Source of the DNA: an uncultured Peptococcaceae bacterium
GTDB taxonomy: Bacteria; Bacillota; Peptococcia; Peptococcales; Peptococcaceae
Assembly: GCA_945949655.1 (NCBI GenBank)
Contig: CAMFFG010000106.1
Span: 1-5,344 of the forward strand
Direction of reading: 5' to 3'
DNA length: 5,344 nucleotides
The notes beneath the pieces are model-generated. The model had not been told where the DNA came from. It saw only the letters and a list, made by a program, of their open reading frames with translations, and searched no databases. Made by a program: the position numbers and the translations under genes. Below, one piece after another: positions 1 through 5,227 of the stretch. Numbering within the stretch: position 1 is the first letter of the stretch; the number at the start of each line of letters is the position of its first letter.

Positions 1-680
1 TGGAGCTGATCAAGGATGCGGTGCGTGCCGGATTTACCTCTGTTATGATAGATGGGTCCAAGCATTCCTTTGCGGATAATATTGCTCTGACCCGCCAGGT
101 AGTGGAATATGCCCATGCCCATGGCGTTGTGGTAGAAGGCGAGCTGGGCCAACTGGCCGGTATTGAAGATGATGTTAATGTGAGTTCGGAAGACGCCAAG
201 TACACCCAGCCGGATCAGGTAGAGGAATTTGTCAGCCGTACCGGCGTTGATTCGCTGGCCATCGCCATTGGCACCAGCCACGGCGCATTCAAATTCAAAC
301 CGGGCCAGAAACCGATGCTGCGCTTTGATATTCTAGAAGAAATCGAAAAACGGCTGCCGGGCTTCCCAATTGTACTGCATGGGGCTTCCAGCGTATCGCA
401 GGAATATGTGAAGATCATTCAGGAAAACGGCGGCAACCTGGCCGATGCCATTGGTATTCCGGAAGATATGCTGCGTCAGGCGGCCAAGAGCGCAGTCTGC
501 AAAATCAATATCGATTCCGACCTGCGCCTGGCTATGACCGCCGGTGTGCGGCAGGTGCTTTTTGCTAAACCGGAAGCATTTGATCCCCGTGAATATCTCA
601 AAGTGGGCCGTGCCAACGTAAAAGCTGTTGTGGCGCATAAGATCAAAAATGTGCTGGGTTCGGAAGGAAAAGCCCTGTAA
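1..680 (+). CDS. fba: Class II fructose-1,6-bisphosphate aldolase, 3' part (5' end outside window)
   Basis: This cytosolic zinc aldolase reversibly splits fructose-1,6-bisphosphate into dihydroxyacetone phosphate and glyceraldehyde-3-phosphate in glycolysis and gluconeogenesis. The frame is already open at base 3, giving 225 visible residues. The family is usually about 310-325 residues, so roughly 90 N-terminal residues, including the catalytic Asp and first zinc-binding His, lie upstream. In the visible part, the metal-site Glu is in [11 protein letters not shown] (residue 47), and the two remaining metal histidines are in AIGTSHG (residue 93) and IVLHGAS (residue 126). The phosphate/substrate motif KINIDSDLR is near residues 167-175. 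The block between HGAS and KINIDSD is the longer form typical of clostridial and Thermotoga-like enzymes, and the C-terminal KNVLG...GKAL is also typical. The tal gene follows after 47 bp with no terminator, consistent with an operon. The GTG at 21 is an internal valine codon. The related tagatose-bisphosphate aldolases are less likely given the gene context. Confidence 0.95.
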   Translation, partial: ELIKDAVRAGFTSVMIDGSKHSFADNIALTRQVVEYAHAHGVVVEGELGQLAGIEDDVNVSSEDAKYTQPDQVEEFVSRTGVDSLAIAIGTSHGAFKFKPGQKPMLRFDILEEIEKRLPGFPIVLHGASSVSQEYVKIIQENGGNLADAIGIPEDMLRQAAKSAVCKINIDSDLRLAMTAGVRQVLFAKPEAFDPREYLKVGRANVKAVVAHKIKNVLGSEGKAL

Positions 681-727
681 TCCGGATACAGCGGGATATA
701 ACTTTATTTTGGAGGCGTCAGAAGATC

Positions 728-1369
728 ATGAAATTGTTTTTAGATACAGCCAATCAGGTTGAAGTAGAAGAGGCAGTGAAAATGGGCGTTATCAGCGGCG
801 TTACTACTAACCCGTCGCTGGTGGCCAAAGAAGGCGGCGACTATATCGAGCGGGTGAAATATTTCTGCGAACTGGTGGGCGGACCCATCAGTGTGGAAGT
901 GCTGAGTAGCGATGCAGAAGGTATGCTGCTGGAAGCACGGGAACTGGCCGCTCTGCATGAAAATATCGTTATCAAGCTGCCAATCACCGCAGAAAGTCTG
1001 GGTGTGATGAAGCAGCTGAAAGCAGAAGGAATCAAAACAAATGCCACCTTGTGTTTCTCGGCCAATCAGGCCATTCTGGCAGCAAGAGCAGGGGCCACCT
1101 TTGTCAGCCCTTTTGTAGGCCGGCTGAATGATATCGGACAGGACGGCATGGTGCTCATTGAAGAGATCCGCACCATCTATGACAACTTTGGCTATGATAC
1201 AGAAATTATTGTGGCCAGTGTGCGCAGTCCGCGCCAGGTGACCGATGCCGCACTGATCGGTGCAGATATTGCAACCATCCCGTATAAGATTTTGAAACAA
1301 ATGGTGTCTCACCCGCAGACCGATCTGGGGATCGCCAAGTTTGAGGCAGACTGGGCAAATCGCAAGTGA
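728..1369 (+). CDS. tal: Small transaldolase (transaldolase / fructose-6-phosphate aldolase family)
   Basis: This 213-residue protein is full length for the small decameric transaldolase/FSA family of Schiff-base aldolases. Transaldolase moves a dihydroxyacetone unit between fructose-6-phosphate and erythrose-4-phosphate in the non-oxidative pentose phosphate pathway. Visible motifs are LFLDT with catalytic Asp6, the signature GVTTNPS (24-30, Asn28), the Schiff-base lysine in VIKLPIT (Lys83), Thr107 in NATLCF and Ser127 in FVSPFVGR. At the two positions that separate the activities, it has Glu57 (SVEVLS) and Phe129 (SPFVGR). These match transaldolase B (Glu96, Phe178) rather than E. coli FSA (Gln59, Tyr131), so I infer transaldolase activity. 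The ATG is preceded by GGAGG at 711-715, a somewhat long 12-nt spacing. It lies between fba and glpX, as in the related Bacillus cluster, and is probably co-transcribed with them. Databases often label such proteins fructose-6-phosphate aldolase. Confidence 0.93.
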   Translation: MKLFLDTANQVEVEEAVKMGVISGVTTNPSLVAKEGGDYIERVKYFCELVGGPISVEVLSSDAEGMLLEARELAALHENIVIKLPITAESLGVMKQLKAEGIKTNATLCFSANQAILAARAGATFVSPFVGRLNDIGQDGMVLIEEIRTIYDNFGYDTEIIVASVRSPRQVTDAALIGADIATIPYKILKQMVSHPQTDLGIAKFEADWANRK

Positions 1370-1440
1370 GTTGTCAAACCGTTCCTGTGCTTGTGAGCAG
1401 GCAAGGATATGGCATAAAACAGAACAGCAAACATACAAAT

Positions 1441-1446
1441 GGAGGG
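1441..1446 (+). promoter_or_regulatory. Ribosome binding site that sets the glpX start
   Basis: GGAGGG lies 10 nt before the ATG at 1457. An in-frame ATG at 1439 overlaps this site and has no Shine-Dalgarno of its own, so it is rejected as the start. Choosing 1457 also gives an N-terminus (MDRSL...) that matches the usual start of Firmicute GlpX proteins. Confidence 0.8.
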
Positions 1447-1456
1447 TCTTGTCATT

Positions 1457-2422
1457 ATGGATAGAAGTTTAGTATTGGAATTTGCCAGAGTAACAGAAGC
1501 AGCAGCAATCAACTGCGCCCACTGGATCGGCAAAGGGCAGAAAAATCTGGCCGATGGCGCAGCAGTGGAAGCCATGCGTAAAATGTTTGATACTGTGCCG
1601 ATCAGCGGTACCGTTGTGATCGGGGAAGGGGAAATGGACGAAGCCCCTATGCTGTATATCGGTGAAAAAGTAGGGAAAGGCGGCATCGAAGTGGATATCG
1701 CTGTGGATCCACTGGAAGGTACCAACCTGACCGCCAAAAACATGAATGGTGCTATCGCTGTTATGGCCATCGCCGAAAAGGGCGGTCTGCTGCATGCACC
1801 GGATATGTATATGGACAAGATCGTGGTTGGTCCAAAAGCCAAAGGCGCCATTGACATCAATCTCTCGCCGGAAGAAAATATGATCAATGTTGCCAAGGCT
1901 CTGGGCAAGGATGTCAGCGACCTGACCATCGTTCTTCTGGAACGGGAACGGCATCAGTATATTGTGGATGCAGCCCGCAAGCTGGGCGCCAGCTGCAAAT
2001 TTATCTCTGACGGCGATGTATCGCCAGTTATCGCTACCAGCTTTGGTACCGAAGGCATTGACATGATGATGGGCAAAGGCGGTGCGCCGGAAGGTGTGAT
2101 CGCAGCAGCGGCTATCAAATGCATGGGCGGCGATATGCAGGGCCGTCTGACGCCGGAAACAGAGGAAGAAGTGCGCCGCGTGCATGAAATGGGCATTGAC
2201 GATGTCAACAAAGTATTAACACTGGATGACCTGGTGTCCACCGACGATGTCTGCTTTGTGGCCACCGGCGTAACCAAAGGAGACATGCTCAATGGAGTTC
2301 GCTTCACCGATAAATATGCTGTTACGCACACGGTTGTGATGCGCGGTGTCACCGGCACGGTTCGTTTTATTGAAGCATACCATGATTATGACCGCAAACC
2401 GGATTATGTAAAGATCAAATAA
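1457..2422 (+). CDS. glpX: Fructose-1,6-bisphosphatase class II (GlpX)
   Basis: GlpX hydrolyses fructose-1,6-bisphosphate to fructose-6-phosphate and phosphate, the committed gluconeogenic step; enzymes of this class are Mn2+-dependent and belong to the lithium-sensitive phosphatase fold. The product is 321 residues, the same as the Bacillus-type protein as I remember it. The N-terminal block [17 protein letters not shown] is typical. Metal and catalytic residues are visible: Asp33 (LADGAA), Glu57 in [16 protein letters not shown], Asp84 and Glu87 in VDPLEGT, and Glu212 in [12 protein letters not shown], matching the Asp33/Glu57/Asp85/Glu88/Glu213 set of E. coli GlpX. Bases 1370-1456 upstream hold no convincing terminator and only a weak promoter-like sequence, so transcription probably continues from tal. 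The rho gene follows after 29 bp. Product fructose-6-phosphate is also a transaldolase substrate, linking it to its neighbour. No key residue appears to be missing. Confidence 0.96.
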   Translation: MDRSLVLEFARVTEAAAINCAHWIGKGQKNLADGAAVEAMRKMFDTVPISGTVVIGEGEMDEAPMLYIGEKVGKGGIEVDIAVDPLEGTNLTAKNMNGAIAVMAIAEKGGLLHAPDMYMDKIVVGPKAKGAIDINLSPEENMINVAKALGKDVSDLTIVLLERERHQYIVDAARKLGASCKFISDGDVSPVIATSFGTEGIDMMMGKGGAPEGVIAAAAIKCMGGDMQGRLTPETEEEVRRVHEMGIDDVNKVLTLDDLVSTDDVCFVATGVTKGDMLNGVRFTDKYAVTHTVVMRGVTGTVRFIEAYHDYDRKPDYVKIK

Positions 2423-2436
2423 CCGGTAACTTTTTT

Positions 2437-2444
2437 GAAGGTGG
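2437..2444 (+). promoter_or_regulatory. Ribosome binding site supporting a TTG start for rho
   Basis: GAAGGTGG, an imperfect Shine-Dalgarno, lies 7 nt before TTG at 2452. The next in-frame ATG, at 2488, would remove the first helix of the Rho N-terminal domain and has only A-rich sequence immediately upstream. TTG is therefore preferred. Confidence 0.6.
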
Positions 2445-2451
2445 AATCCGT

Positions 2452-3720
2452 TTGCTGTACAAACAAGAAGAATTAGAAGCAAAAAACATGGTGGAGCTAT
2501 ACCGGATCGCCAGAGAGCTGGAGATCCCCTACTACTCCAAACTGCGGAAAGCAGAACTGATTTTTGAAATTGCAAAAACATCCACGCTGAAAGAGCGGGA
2601 AGGGCAGTTGTGGGCCAATGGCATTCTGGATATTTTGCCGGAAGGCTTTGGCTTTCTGCGGCCGTTGGGCTATACGCCCAGTTACGATGATATTTACGTG
2701 TCTCAGTCGCAGATCCGCAAATTCGATCTGCGCAGCGGGGACAGGGTGGAAGGCTGGAGCCGCAAGCCGAAAGAAAACGAACGGTATTTCGGTCTGCTGC
2801 GGGTGGAAAAAGTAAATGGCGAAGATCCTGCCCGCTCGCCGGAAAGGCTGCATTTTGATGGACTGACTCCTATTTATCCGCAGAAACGCTTAAAGCTGGA
2901 GACCAGCCCGGATGCTTATGCCATGCGTATGATCGATCTGGTGGCTCCGCTGGGCAAGGGACAGCGCGGCCTGATCGTAGCACCGCCTAAAGCGGGGAAA
3001 ACCGAATTGATCAAGCAGGTAGCCAACAGCATTGCCCGCAATAATCCGGAAGTGGAGATCATTATCCTGCTCATCGATGAGCGACCGGAAGAAGTGACGG
3101 ATATTGAGCGCTCGGTAAAAGCGGAGGTTATCAGCTCAACCTTTGATGAGCCACCGGAAAATCACGTGAAAGTGGCGGAACTGACGCTGGAACGGGCCAA
3201 GCGTGTGGTGGAATCCAAAAAGGATGTCATTATTCTGCTGGACAGTATTACCCGGCTGGCGCGGGCGTACAATCTGGTTATGCCGCCCAGTGGACGGCTG
3301 TTATCCGGCGGGGTGGATCCAAGCGCTCTGCATAAGCCAAAACGGTTTTTTGGCGCGGCCCGCAACGTGGAAGAAGGCGGCAGCCTGACCATTCTGGCCA
3401 GCGCGCTGATTGAGACCGGCAGCCGCATGGATGAAGTCATCTTTGAAGAATTCAAGGGCACCGGCAATATGGAGTTGATTCTGGATCGCAAACTGGCGGA
3501 GCGGCGTATTTATCCGGCACTGGATATCAAGCGTTCCGGCACACGAAAAGAAGATCTGCTCTTAACCGATAAAGAGCTGTCCACCGTGTGGCAGATGCGT
3601 AAGGCGTTCAGCAATCTGGATACAGCAGAGGCCACCGAGACCCTGCTGGATGGGATGAAACGCAGTAAAACCAACGAGGAACTGTGCCGCAATTTTGGCA
3701 AATACAGTCCAAAAAATTGA
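2452..3720 (+). CDS. rho: Transcription termination factor Rho
   Basis: Rho is a homohexameric RNA-dependent ATPase and helicase that binds C-rich nascent RNA and removes stalled RNA polymerase. With the TTG start it is 422 residues, close to E. coli Rho (419). Order of parts: N-terminal helical SAP-like domain (about 4-45); cold-shock RNA-binding domain (about 50-125) with the RNP1-like EGFGFLR (64-70) and DDIYVS (79-84); then the RecA-type ATPase core. The core shows Walker A APPKAGKT (177-184), catalytic Glu210 in LLIDERPEE, Walker B DVIILLDS (258-265), the Q-loop around [15 protein letters not shown] (286-300) and the R-loop FKGTGNM (334-340). The bicyclomycin-pocket sequences look conserved. 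There is no long acidic or Asn-rich insert of the kind found in some actinobacterial and Clostridium Rho proteins. It is the last gene of the operon; rpmE, a frequent partner downstream of rho, is absent here. Confidence 0.98.
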   Translation: MLYKQEELEAKNMVELYRIARELEIPYYSKLRKAELIFEIAKTSTLKEREGQLWANGILDILPEGFGFLRPLGYTPSYDDIYVSQSQIRKFDLRSGDRVEGWSRKPKENERYFGLLRVEKVNGEDPARSPERLHFDGLTPIYPQKRLKLETSPDAYAMRMIDLVAPLGKGQRGLIVAPPKAGKTELIKQVANSIARNNPEVEIIILLIDERPEEVTDIERSVKAEVISSTFDEPPENHVKVAELTLERAKRVVESKKDVIILLDSITRLARAYNLVMPPSGRLLSGGVDPSALHKPKRFFGAARNVEEGGSLTILASALIETGSRMDEVIFEEFKGTGNMELILDRKLAERRIYPALDIKRSGTRKEDLLLTDKELSTVWQMRKAFSNLDTAEATETLLDGMKRSKTNEELCRNFGKYSPKN

Positions 3721-3723
3721 TTG

Positions 3724-3767
3724 AAACAGGAGTGATTCTGAAACAGCGTCGCTCCTGTTTTTGTTTT
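3724..3767 (+). terminator. Intrinsic terminator after rho
   Basis: A 12-bp stem pairs 3724-3735 (AAACAGGAGTGA) with 3749-3760 (TCGCTCCTGTTT), with one G-U wobble, across a 13-nt loop. It runs into a T-rich tract (TTTTTGTTTT, to 3767). It begins 4 nt after the rho stop codon and closes the fba-tal-glpX-rho transcript. Confidence 0.88.
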
Positions 3768-3811
3768 GCACTTTTTCGGATAGCTGCCGGACATAAAGAG
3801 GGGTGAAATAT

Positions 3812-3913
3812 ATGCGATACCTCTGCGAAAACACCGACAGGTCTGAGGTAAAGCCACAAAAGTCTGAGACAAAAATACACGAACCTCAGACTTTTTTGCC
3901 GTTCAACCAATAG
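3812..3913 (+). CDS. Candidate 33-residue small protein overlapping an intergenic repeat
   Basis: ATG at 3812 opens 33 codons ending in TAG at 3911-3913. Upstream, AAAGAGGGGTGA (3795-3806) is a good Shine-Dalgarno match with 8 nt from the last G of the GGGG run to the ATG. The peptide begins MRYLCENTDRSEVKPQ and ends PQTFLPFNQ. It is polar and contains a degenerate internal repeat (RSEVK...KSETK), because the DNA repeats AGGTCTGAGGTAAAG and AAGTCTGAGACAAAA are 21 bp apart and so stay in frame. I do not recognise a domain. The coding frame coincides with hairpin arms, so the sequence may be constrained as RNA or as a repeat rather than as protein. No clear promoter is visible between the rho terminator and this frame. 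It could be a genuine small protein, a leader peptide or chance. Confidence 0.35.
   Translation: MRYLCENTDRSEVKPQKSETKIHEPQTFLPFNQ
3839..3897 (+). terminator. Terminator-like hairpin with two competing left arms
   Basis: The right arm around 3883-3895 can pair with either of two upstream arms. One is 3858-3868 (AAAAGTCTGAG with CTCAGACTTTT, 11 bp, 16-nt loop). The other is 3839-3849 (AGGTCTGAGGT with ACCTCAGACTT, 10 Watson-Crick pairs plus one G-U). Both alternatives end in the same T tract (3892-3897), so either could terminate transcription. The hairpin lies inside the 33-codon frame. Termination activity is inferred only. Confidence 0.4.
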
Positions 3914-3942
3914 GTCTGGTAGACACGTGCAACCTCAGACTT
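3839..3942 (+). repeat. Cluster of direct and inverted AGTCTGAG/CTCAGACT repeats
   Basis: Five related arms lie within about 100 bp. Left-type arms: AGGTCTGAGGT (3839-3849), AAGTCTGAGAC (3860-3870) and a shortened AGGTCTGGT (3912-3920). Right-type arms: AACCTCAGACTT twice, at 3882-3893 and 3931-3942, identical over 12 nt. Read on the minus strand, the two right arms begin similar units, AAGTCTGAGGTT followed by CGTGT after 0 or 3 nt and later by a closing CAGAC(C/T)T. That suggests duplication of one hairpin unit. The region lies between two transcription units and resembles a dispersed palindromic intergenic element. Copy number elsewhere in the genome cannot be seen from this window. Confidence 0.6.
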
Positions 3943-3946
3943 ATTG

Positions 3947-3978
3947 CTTGCCTGCCGTTTTTCTGCATGGCAGGCAGG
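3947..3978. repeat. GC-rich inverted repeat (hairpin)
   Basis: CTTGCCTGCCGT (3947-3958) pairs with ATGGCAGGCAGG (3967-3978) over 12 positions, including two G-U wobbles, around an 8-nt loop. No T tract follows on either strand, so it is not a standard terminator. It abuts the AGTCTGAG repeat cluster and may be part of the same element. Confidence 0.5.
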
Positions 3979-4018
3979 AGAGTAAGCTACAGGCATTTTT
4001 ATAGTGCAGGGATATGGC

Positions 4019-4047
4019 TTGCGGCTGTGATGCACATATAGTAGAAT
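4019..4047 (+). promoter_or_regulatory. Weak candidate promoter for the small acidic gene
   Basis: TTGCGG (4019-4024) and TAGAAT (4042-4047) are 17 bp apart. The -10 matches the sigma-A consensus at 5 of 6 positions, the -35 at only 3 of 6. It lies about 70 bp before the ATG at 4120. Confidence 0.3.
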
Positions 4048-4119
4048 AATAACGGACATACAGCACGCAGTGAAATAACTTGATCTATAAAGAATAACAA
4101 GTGAAATCGGGTGATAACA

Positions 4120-4320
4120 ATGAAACATGCAAATGAAGCGGCTGAGCAGCGCGTAGCGGGCGGGGCAGAGCAGCAGGCAGAACCTGTGGGACAGAATGAG
4201 CTGACAGAGATGGAAAATCCTATTACAGATGAAGCAATGCAGGAAAAGAAAGGGGAAAAGACTCGGGAGGAACTGGACTATGAGGCGGGCTATTATGCCT
4301 GTTGTTTTCGCAGTCATTGA
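4120..4320 (+). CDS. Small acidic protein of unknown function
   Basis: This 66-residue product starts MKHANEAAEQRVAGG and ends YYACCFRSH. It is rich in Glu, Gln and Ala, with about 15 acidic against 7 basic residues, and is expected to be soluble: no signal peptide or membrane segment is visible. The first 50 residues look disordered or helical. The C-terminus (LDYEAGYYACCFRSH) is more hydrophobic, with a Cys pair that could bind metal or form a disulphide. The start is chosen because GGTGAT at 4110-4115, complementary to the 16S 3' end just beyond the core anti-SD, lies 4 nt before this ATG; an in-frame GTG at 4111 overlaps that site. The repeat cluster precedes it and a promoter for the next gene follows, so it may be monocistronic. 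I recognise no family. A chance open frame is possible, although the codon choice is ordinary for the window. Confidence 0.45.
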   Translation: MKHANEAAEQRVAGGAEQQAEPVGQNELTEMENPITDEAMQEKKGEKTREELDYEAGYYACCFRSH

Positions 4321-4407
4321 GTGATGGCTGGATTGTGTGGATTTGTTCAGGATTTTCCGAAGATTCTGTACAGAGAAGGCCAGGTCCTTTCTCTAATTGC
4401 ACCTTTA

Positions 4408-4416
4408 TGGTATAAT
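4408..4416 (+). promoter_or_regulatory. Extended -10 promoter for the lipoprotein gene
   Basis: TGGTATAAT is a perfect TATAAT with the upstream TGn of extended -10 promoters. No good -35 is seen at 16-18 bp spacing (TTTCTC at 4388-4393 is the best), which is normal for the extended class. Transcription would start near 4423, about 55 nt before the ATG at 4478. Confidence 0.6.
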
Positions 4417-4477
4417 GAAATGGCGGACAGGGAAGCAACCGGATGTCTGCAAGAAAATTTGGAAAGCGAGGCTTATC

Positions 4478-4834
4478 ATGATGAAAAAATATATGTCAAT
4501 CTTGCTGGTAATGTTGTTATTCGTCGGGCTGCTGCTGGGTGGCTGCAGCGGAAACAACGGTCAGAAACAGGAGGAACAACAGCAGACGCAGCAGGAAGAG
4601 CAGCAGGCGGAAGTAGGTACGCTAGTAGGAGAATTTCAGGGGCTGGCAGACGGCCACAGTGTAGAAATTACAGTGGAGGGTGAACCGCAGGTATTCCAGT
4701 TCTTCGATGAAGATATGGTGGCAGTCTTTGAAACCATGGAGACCGGAACGGAGCTCCAGTTTGATGTACAGACCGATGCAGAAACAGAAGTAAAAACTAT
4801 CGTAAAACTGTACGATGAACCGGCACAGGGCTGA
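4478..4834 (+). CDS. Small lipoprotein with Gln/Glu-rich linker and unknown C-terminal domain
   Basis: The 118-residue product has a lipoprotein signal: MMKK, a hydrophobic stretch (about 8-20) and lipobox LGGC with the lipidated Cys at residue 23. It should be anchored to the outer face of the cytoplasmic membrane (or to the outer membrane if the host is diderm). A low-complexity Gln/Glu linker follows (about 24-46), then a compact, probably beta-rich domain of about 70 residues beginning GTLVGEFQGLADGHSVEI. I recall similar small domains in other Firmicute lipoproteins but know no function for them. ATG 4478 is chosen because GCGAGG at 4466-4471 is 6 nt upstream; the adjacent ATG at 4481 is almost equally good. 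An open frame extends back to 4397, but that would bury the signal peptide. The gene has its own promoter and a strong terminator, so it is probably monocistronic. Another open frame overlapping its 5' half is rejected. Confidence 0.85.
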   Translation: MMKKYMSILLVMLLFVGLLLGGCSGNNGQKQEEQQQTQQEEQQAEVGTLVGEFQGLADGHSVEITVEGEPQVFQFFDEDMVAVFETMETGTELQFDVQTDAETEVKTIVKLYDEPAQG

Positions 4835-4903
4835 TAAAACGGTTAAGAGCAGATTAAAAAACGGAGGTATTTTTAAGAATAAACCGTATCATAAAATTTT
4901 TTC

Positions 4904-4947
4904 AATACAGGCAAACCGGTGTGGTTATGCGGTTTGCCTGTATTTTT
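4904..4947 (+). terminator. Strong intrinsic terminator after the lipoprotein gene
   Basis: A perfect 15-bp stem pairs AATACAGGCAAACCG (4904-4918) with CGGTTTGCCTGTATT (4930-4944) over an 11-nt loop, followed by a T run to 4947. It lies about 70 bp after the lipoprotein stop codon and separates it from the downstream promoter. The minus strand lacks an equivalent T tract right after the stem, so it acts mainly on + strand transcripts. Confidence 0.93.
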
Positions 4948-4993
4948 GTATGTGAATTTGGAATGCGGAAAGAGAGAAATCCAAAAATAACCC

Positions 4994-5022
4994 TTTACAA
5001 AAACAGAGAGAAACTGCATAAT
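4994..5022 (+). promoter_or_regulatory. Sigma-A-type promoter for the oxidoreductase transcript
   Basis: TTTACA (4994-4999) and CATAAT (5017-5022) are separated by exactly 17 bp; each matches consensus at 5 of 6 positions. The predicted start near 5029 leaves a leader of about 200 nt before the ATG at 5228, and the structured RNA begins just downstream of that start. Confidence 0.65.
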
Positions 5023-5041
5023 AGAGATATACAATTTCATA

Positions 5042-5149
5042 CTCTGGTTCCCGAGCTGGACTGCCTAAGTTATCTTCTGATGATATGGCATACAGCCAAT
5101 GGGTTTTAGAATAAATTCTGGAGCCTCCCTTTTGGAAAGGAAACCATAG
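5042..5149 (+). ncRNA. Structured leader RNA, candidate Moco/Tuco-type riboswitch
   Basis: The leader folds by eye into a closed multibranch structure. A closing stem pairs GGTTCC (5046-5051) with GGAAACC (5139-5145), with one bulged A; T5045-A5146 and, past a mismatch, 5042-5043 with 5148-5149 extend it. Hairpin A (5055-5096) has GCTG/CAGC at its base, then TGCC/GGCA, an 11-nt tetraloop receptor formed by CCTAAG (5064-5069) and TATGG (5084-5088), and a 5-bp cap with loop TTCT. Hairpin B (about 5101-5126) is an AU/GU-rich stem with loop TAAA. Next comes a conserved-looking CCTCCCTTTTGG segment. A tetraloop receptor strongly suggests a compact tertiary fold. Moco riboswitches are known upstream of molybdenum/tungsten cofactor enzymes and, as I recall, use a tetraloop-receptor contact; the gene that follows encodes such an enzyme. 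The class assignment is inference; the structural elements are visible directly. Confidence 0.6.
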
Positions 5150-5188
5150 ATAAACTGCTTACCCTTATTGTATTTCATTTTAAGGATA

Positions 5189-5220
5189 TCAGCCACAGGC
5201 TGAAACAAGAAAGGATGGGA
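5189..5220 (+). promoter_or_regulatory. Possible expression platform: short hairpin and Shine-Dalgarno
   Basis: TCAGCC (5189-5194) pairs with GGCTGA (5198-5203) over a 3-nt loop, just before the purine-rich AAAGGATGGGA (5210-5220), the only ribosome binding site for the ATG at 5228. No stem followed by a T run occurs between the leader structure and the start codon. If the leader is a switch, control of translation is therefore more likely than transcription termination. Confidence 0.35.
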
Positions 5221-5227
5221 TTTTATT

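Noticed and set aside
1371..1418. Promoter between tal and glpX (TTGTGA at 1391 with CATAAA at 1413)
   Set aside because: The matches are poor and the spacing is 16 bp. Read-through from upstream explains expression equally well.
740..1438. Long minus-strand frames opposite tal, glpX and rho
   Set aside because: They are shadows of strongly conserved genes on the + strand, with no family resemblance and Cys/His-rich, implausible composition.
3839..3942. CRISPR array
   Set aside because: Repeats are short (about 11-12 nt), in both orientations, irregularly spaced and degenerate. There are no uniform spacers and no cas genes.
3886..4317. 143-residue minus-strand open frame across the repeat region and the small acidic gene
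   Set aside because: It is Cys/Leu/Ser-rich with no recognisable domain, runs through hairpin arms and lies antisense to a frame with a better start. It is probably an open frame produced by repeat sequence.
4321..4683. 120-residue + strand frame overlapping the lipoprotein start
   Set aside because: It overlaps a gene with a textbook lipoprotein signal in another frame, contains that gene's promoter, and its C-terminus is a low-complexity frameshift product of the Gln/Glu linker.
4863..4868. GGAGGT Shine-Dalgarno-like sequence after the lipoprotein gene
   Set aside because: No ATG, GTG or TTG lies at suitable distance, and the terminator follows immediately. Treated as chance.
4921..5109. 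62-residue + strand frame through the terminator and the leader
   Set aside because: It begins inside the terminator loop, has no ribosome binding site, and covers the promoter and structured RNA of the AOR gene.
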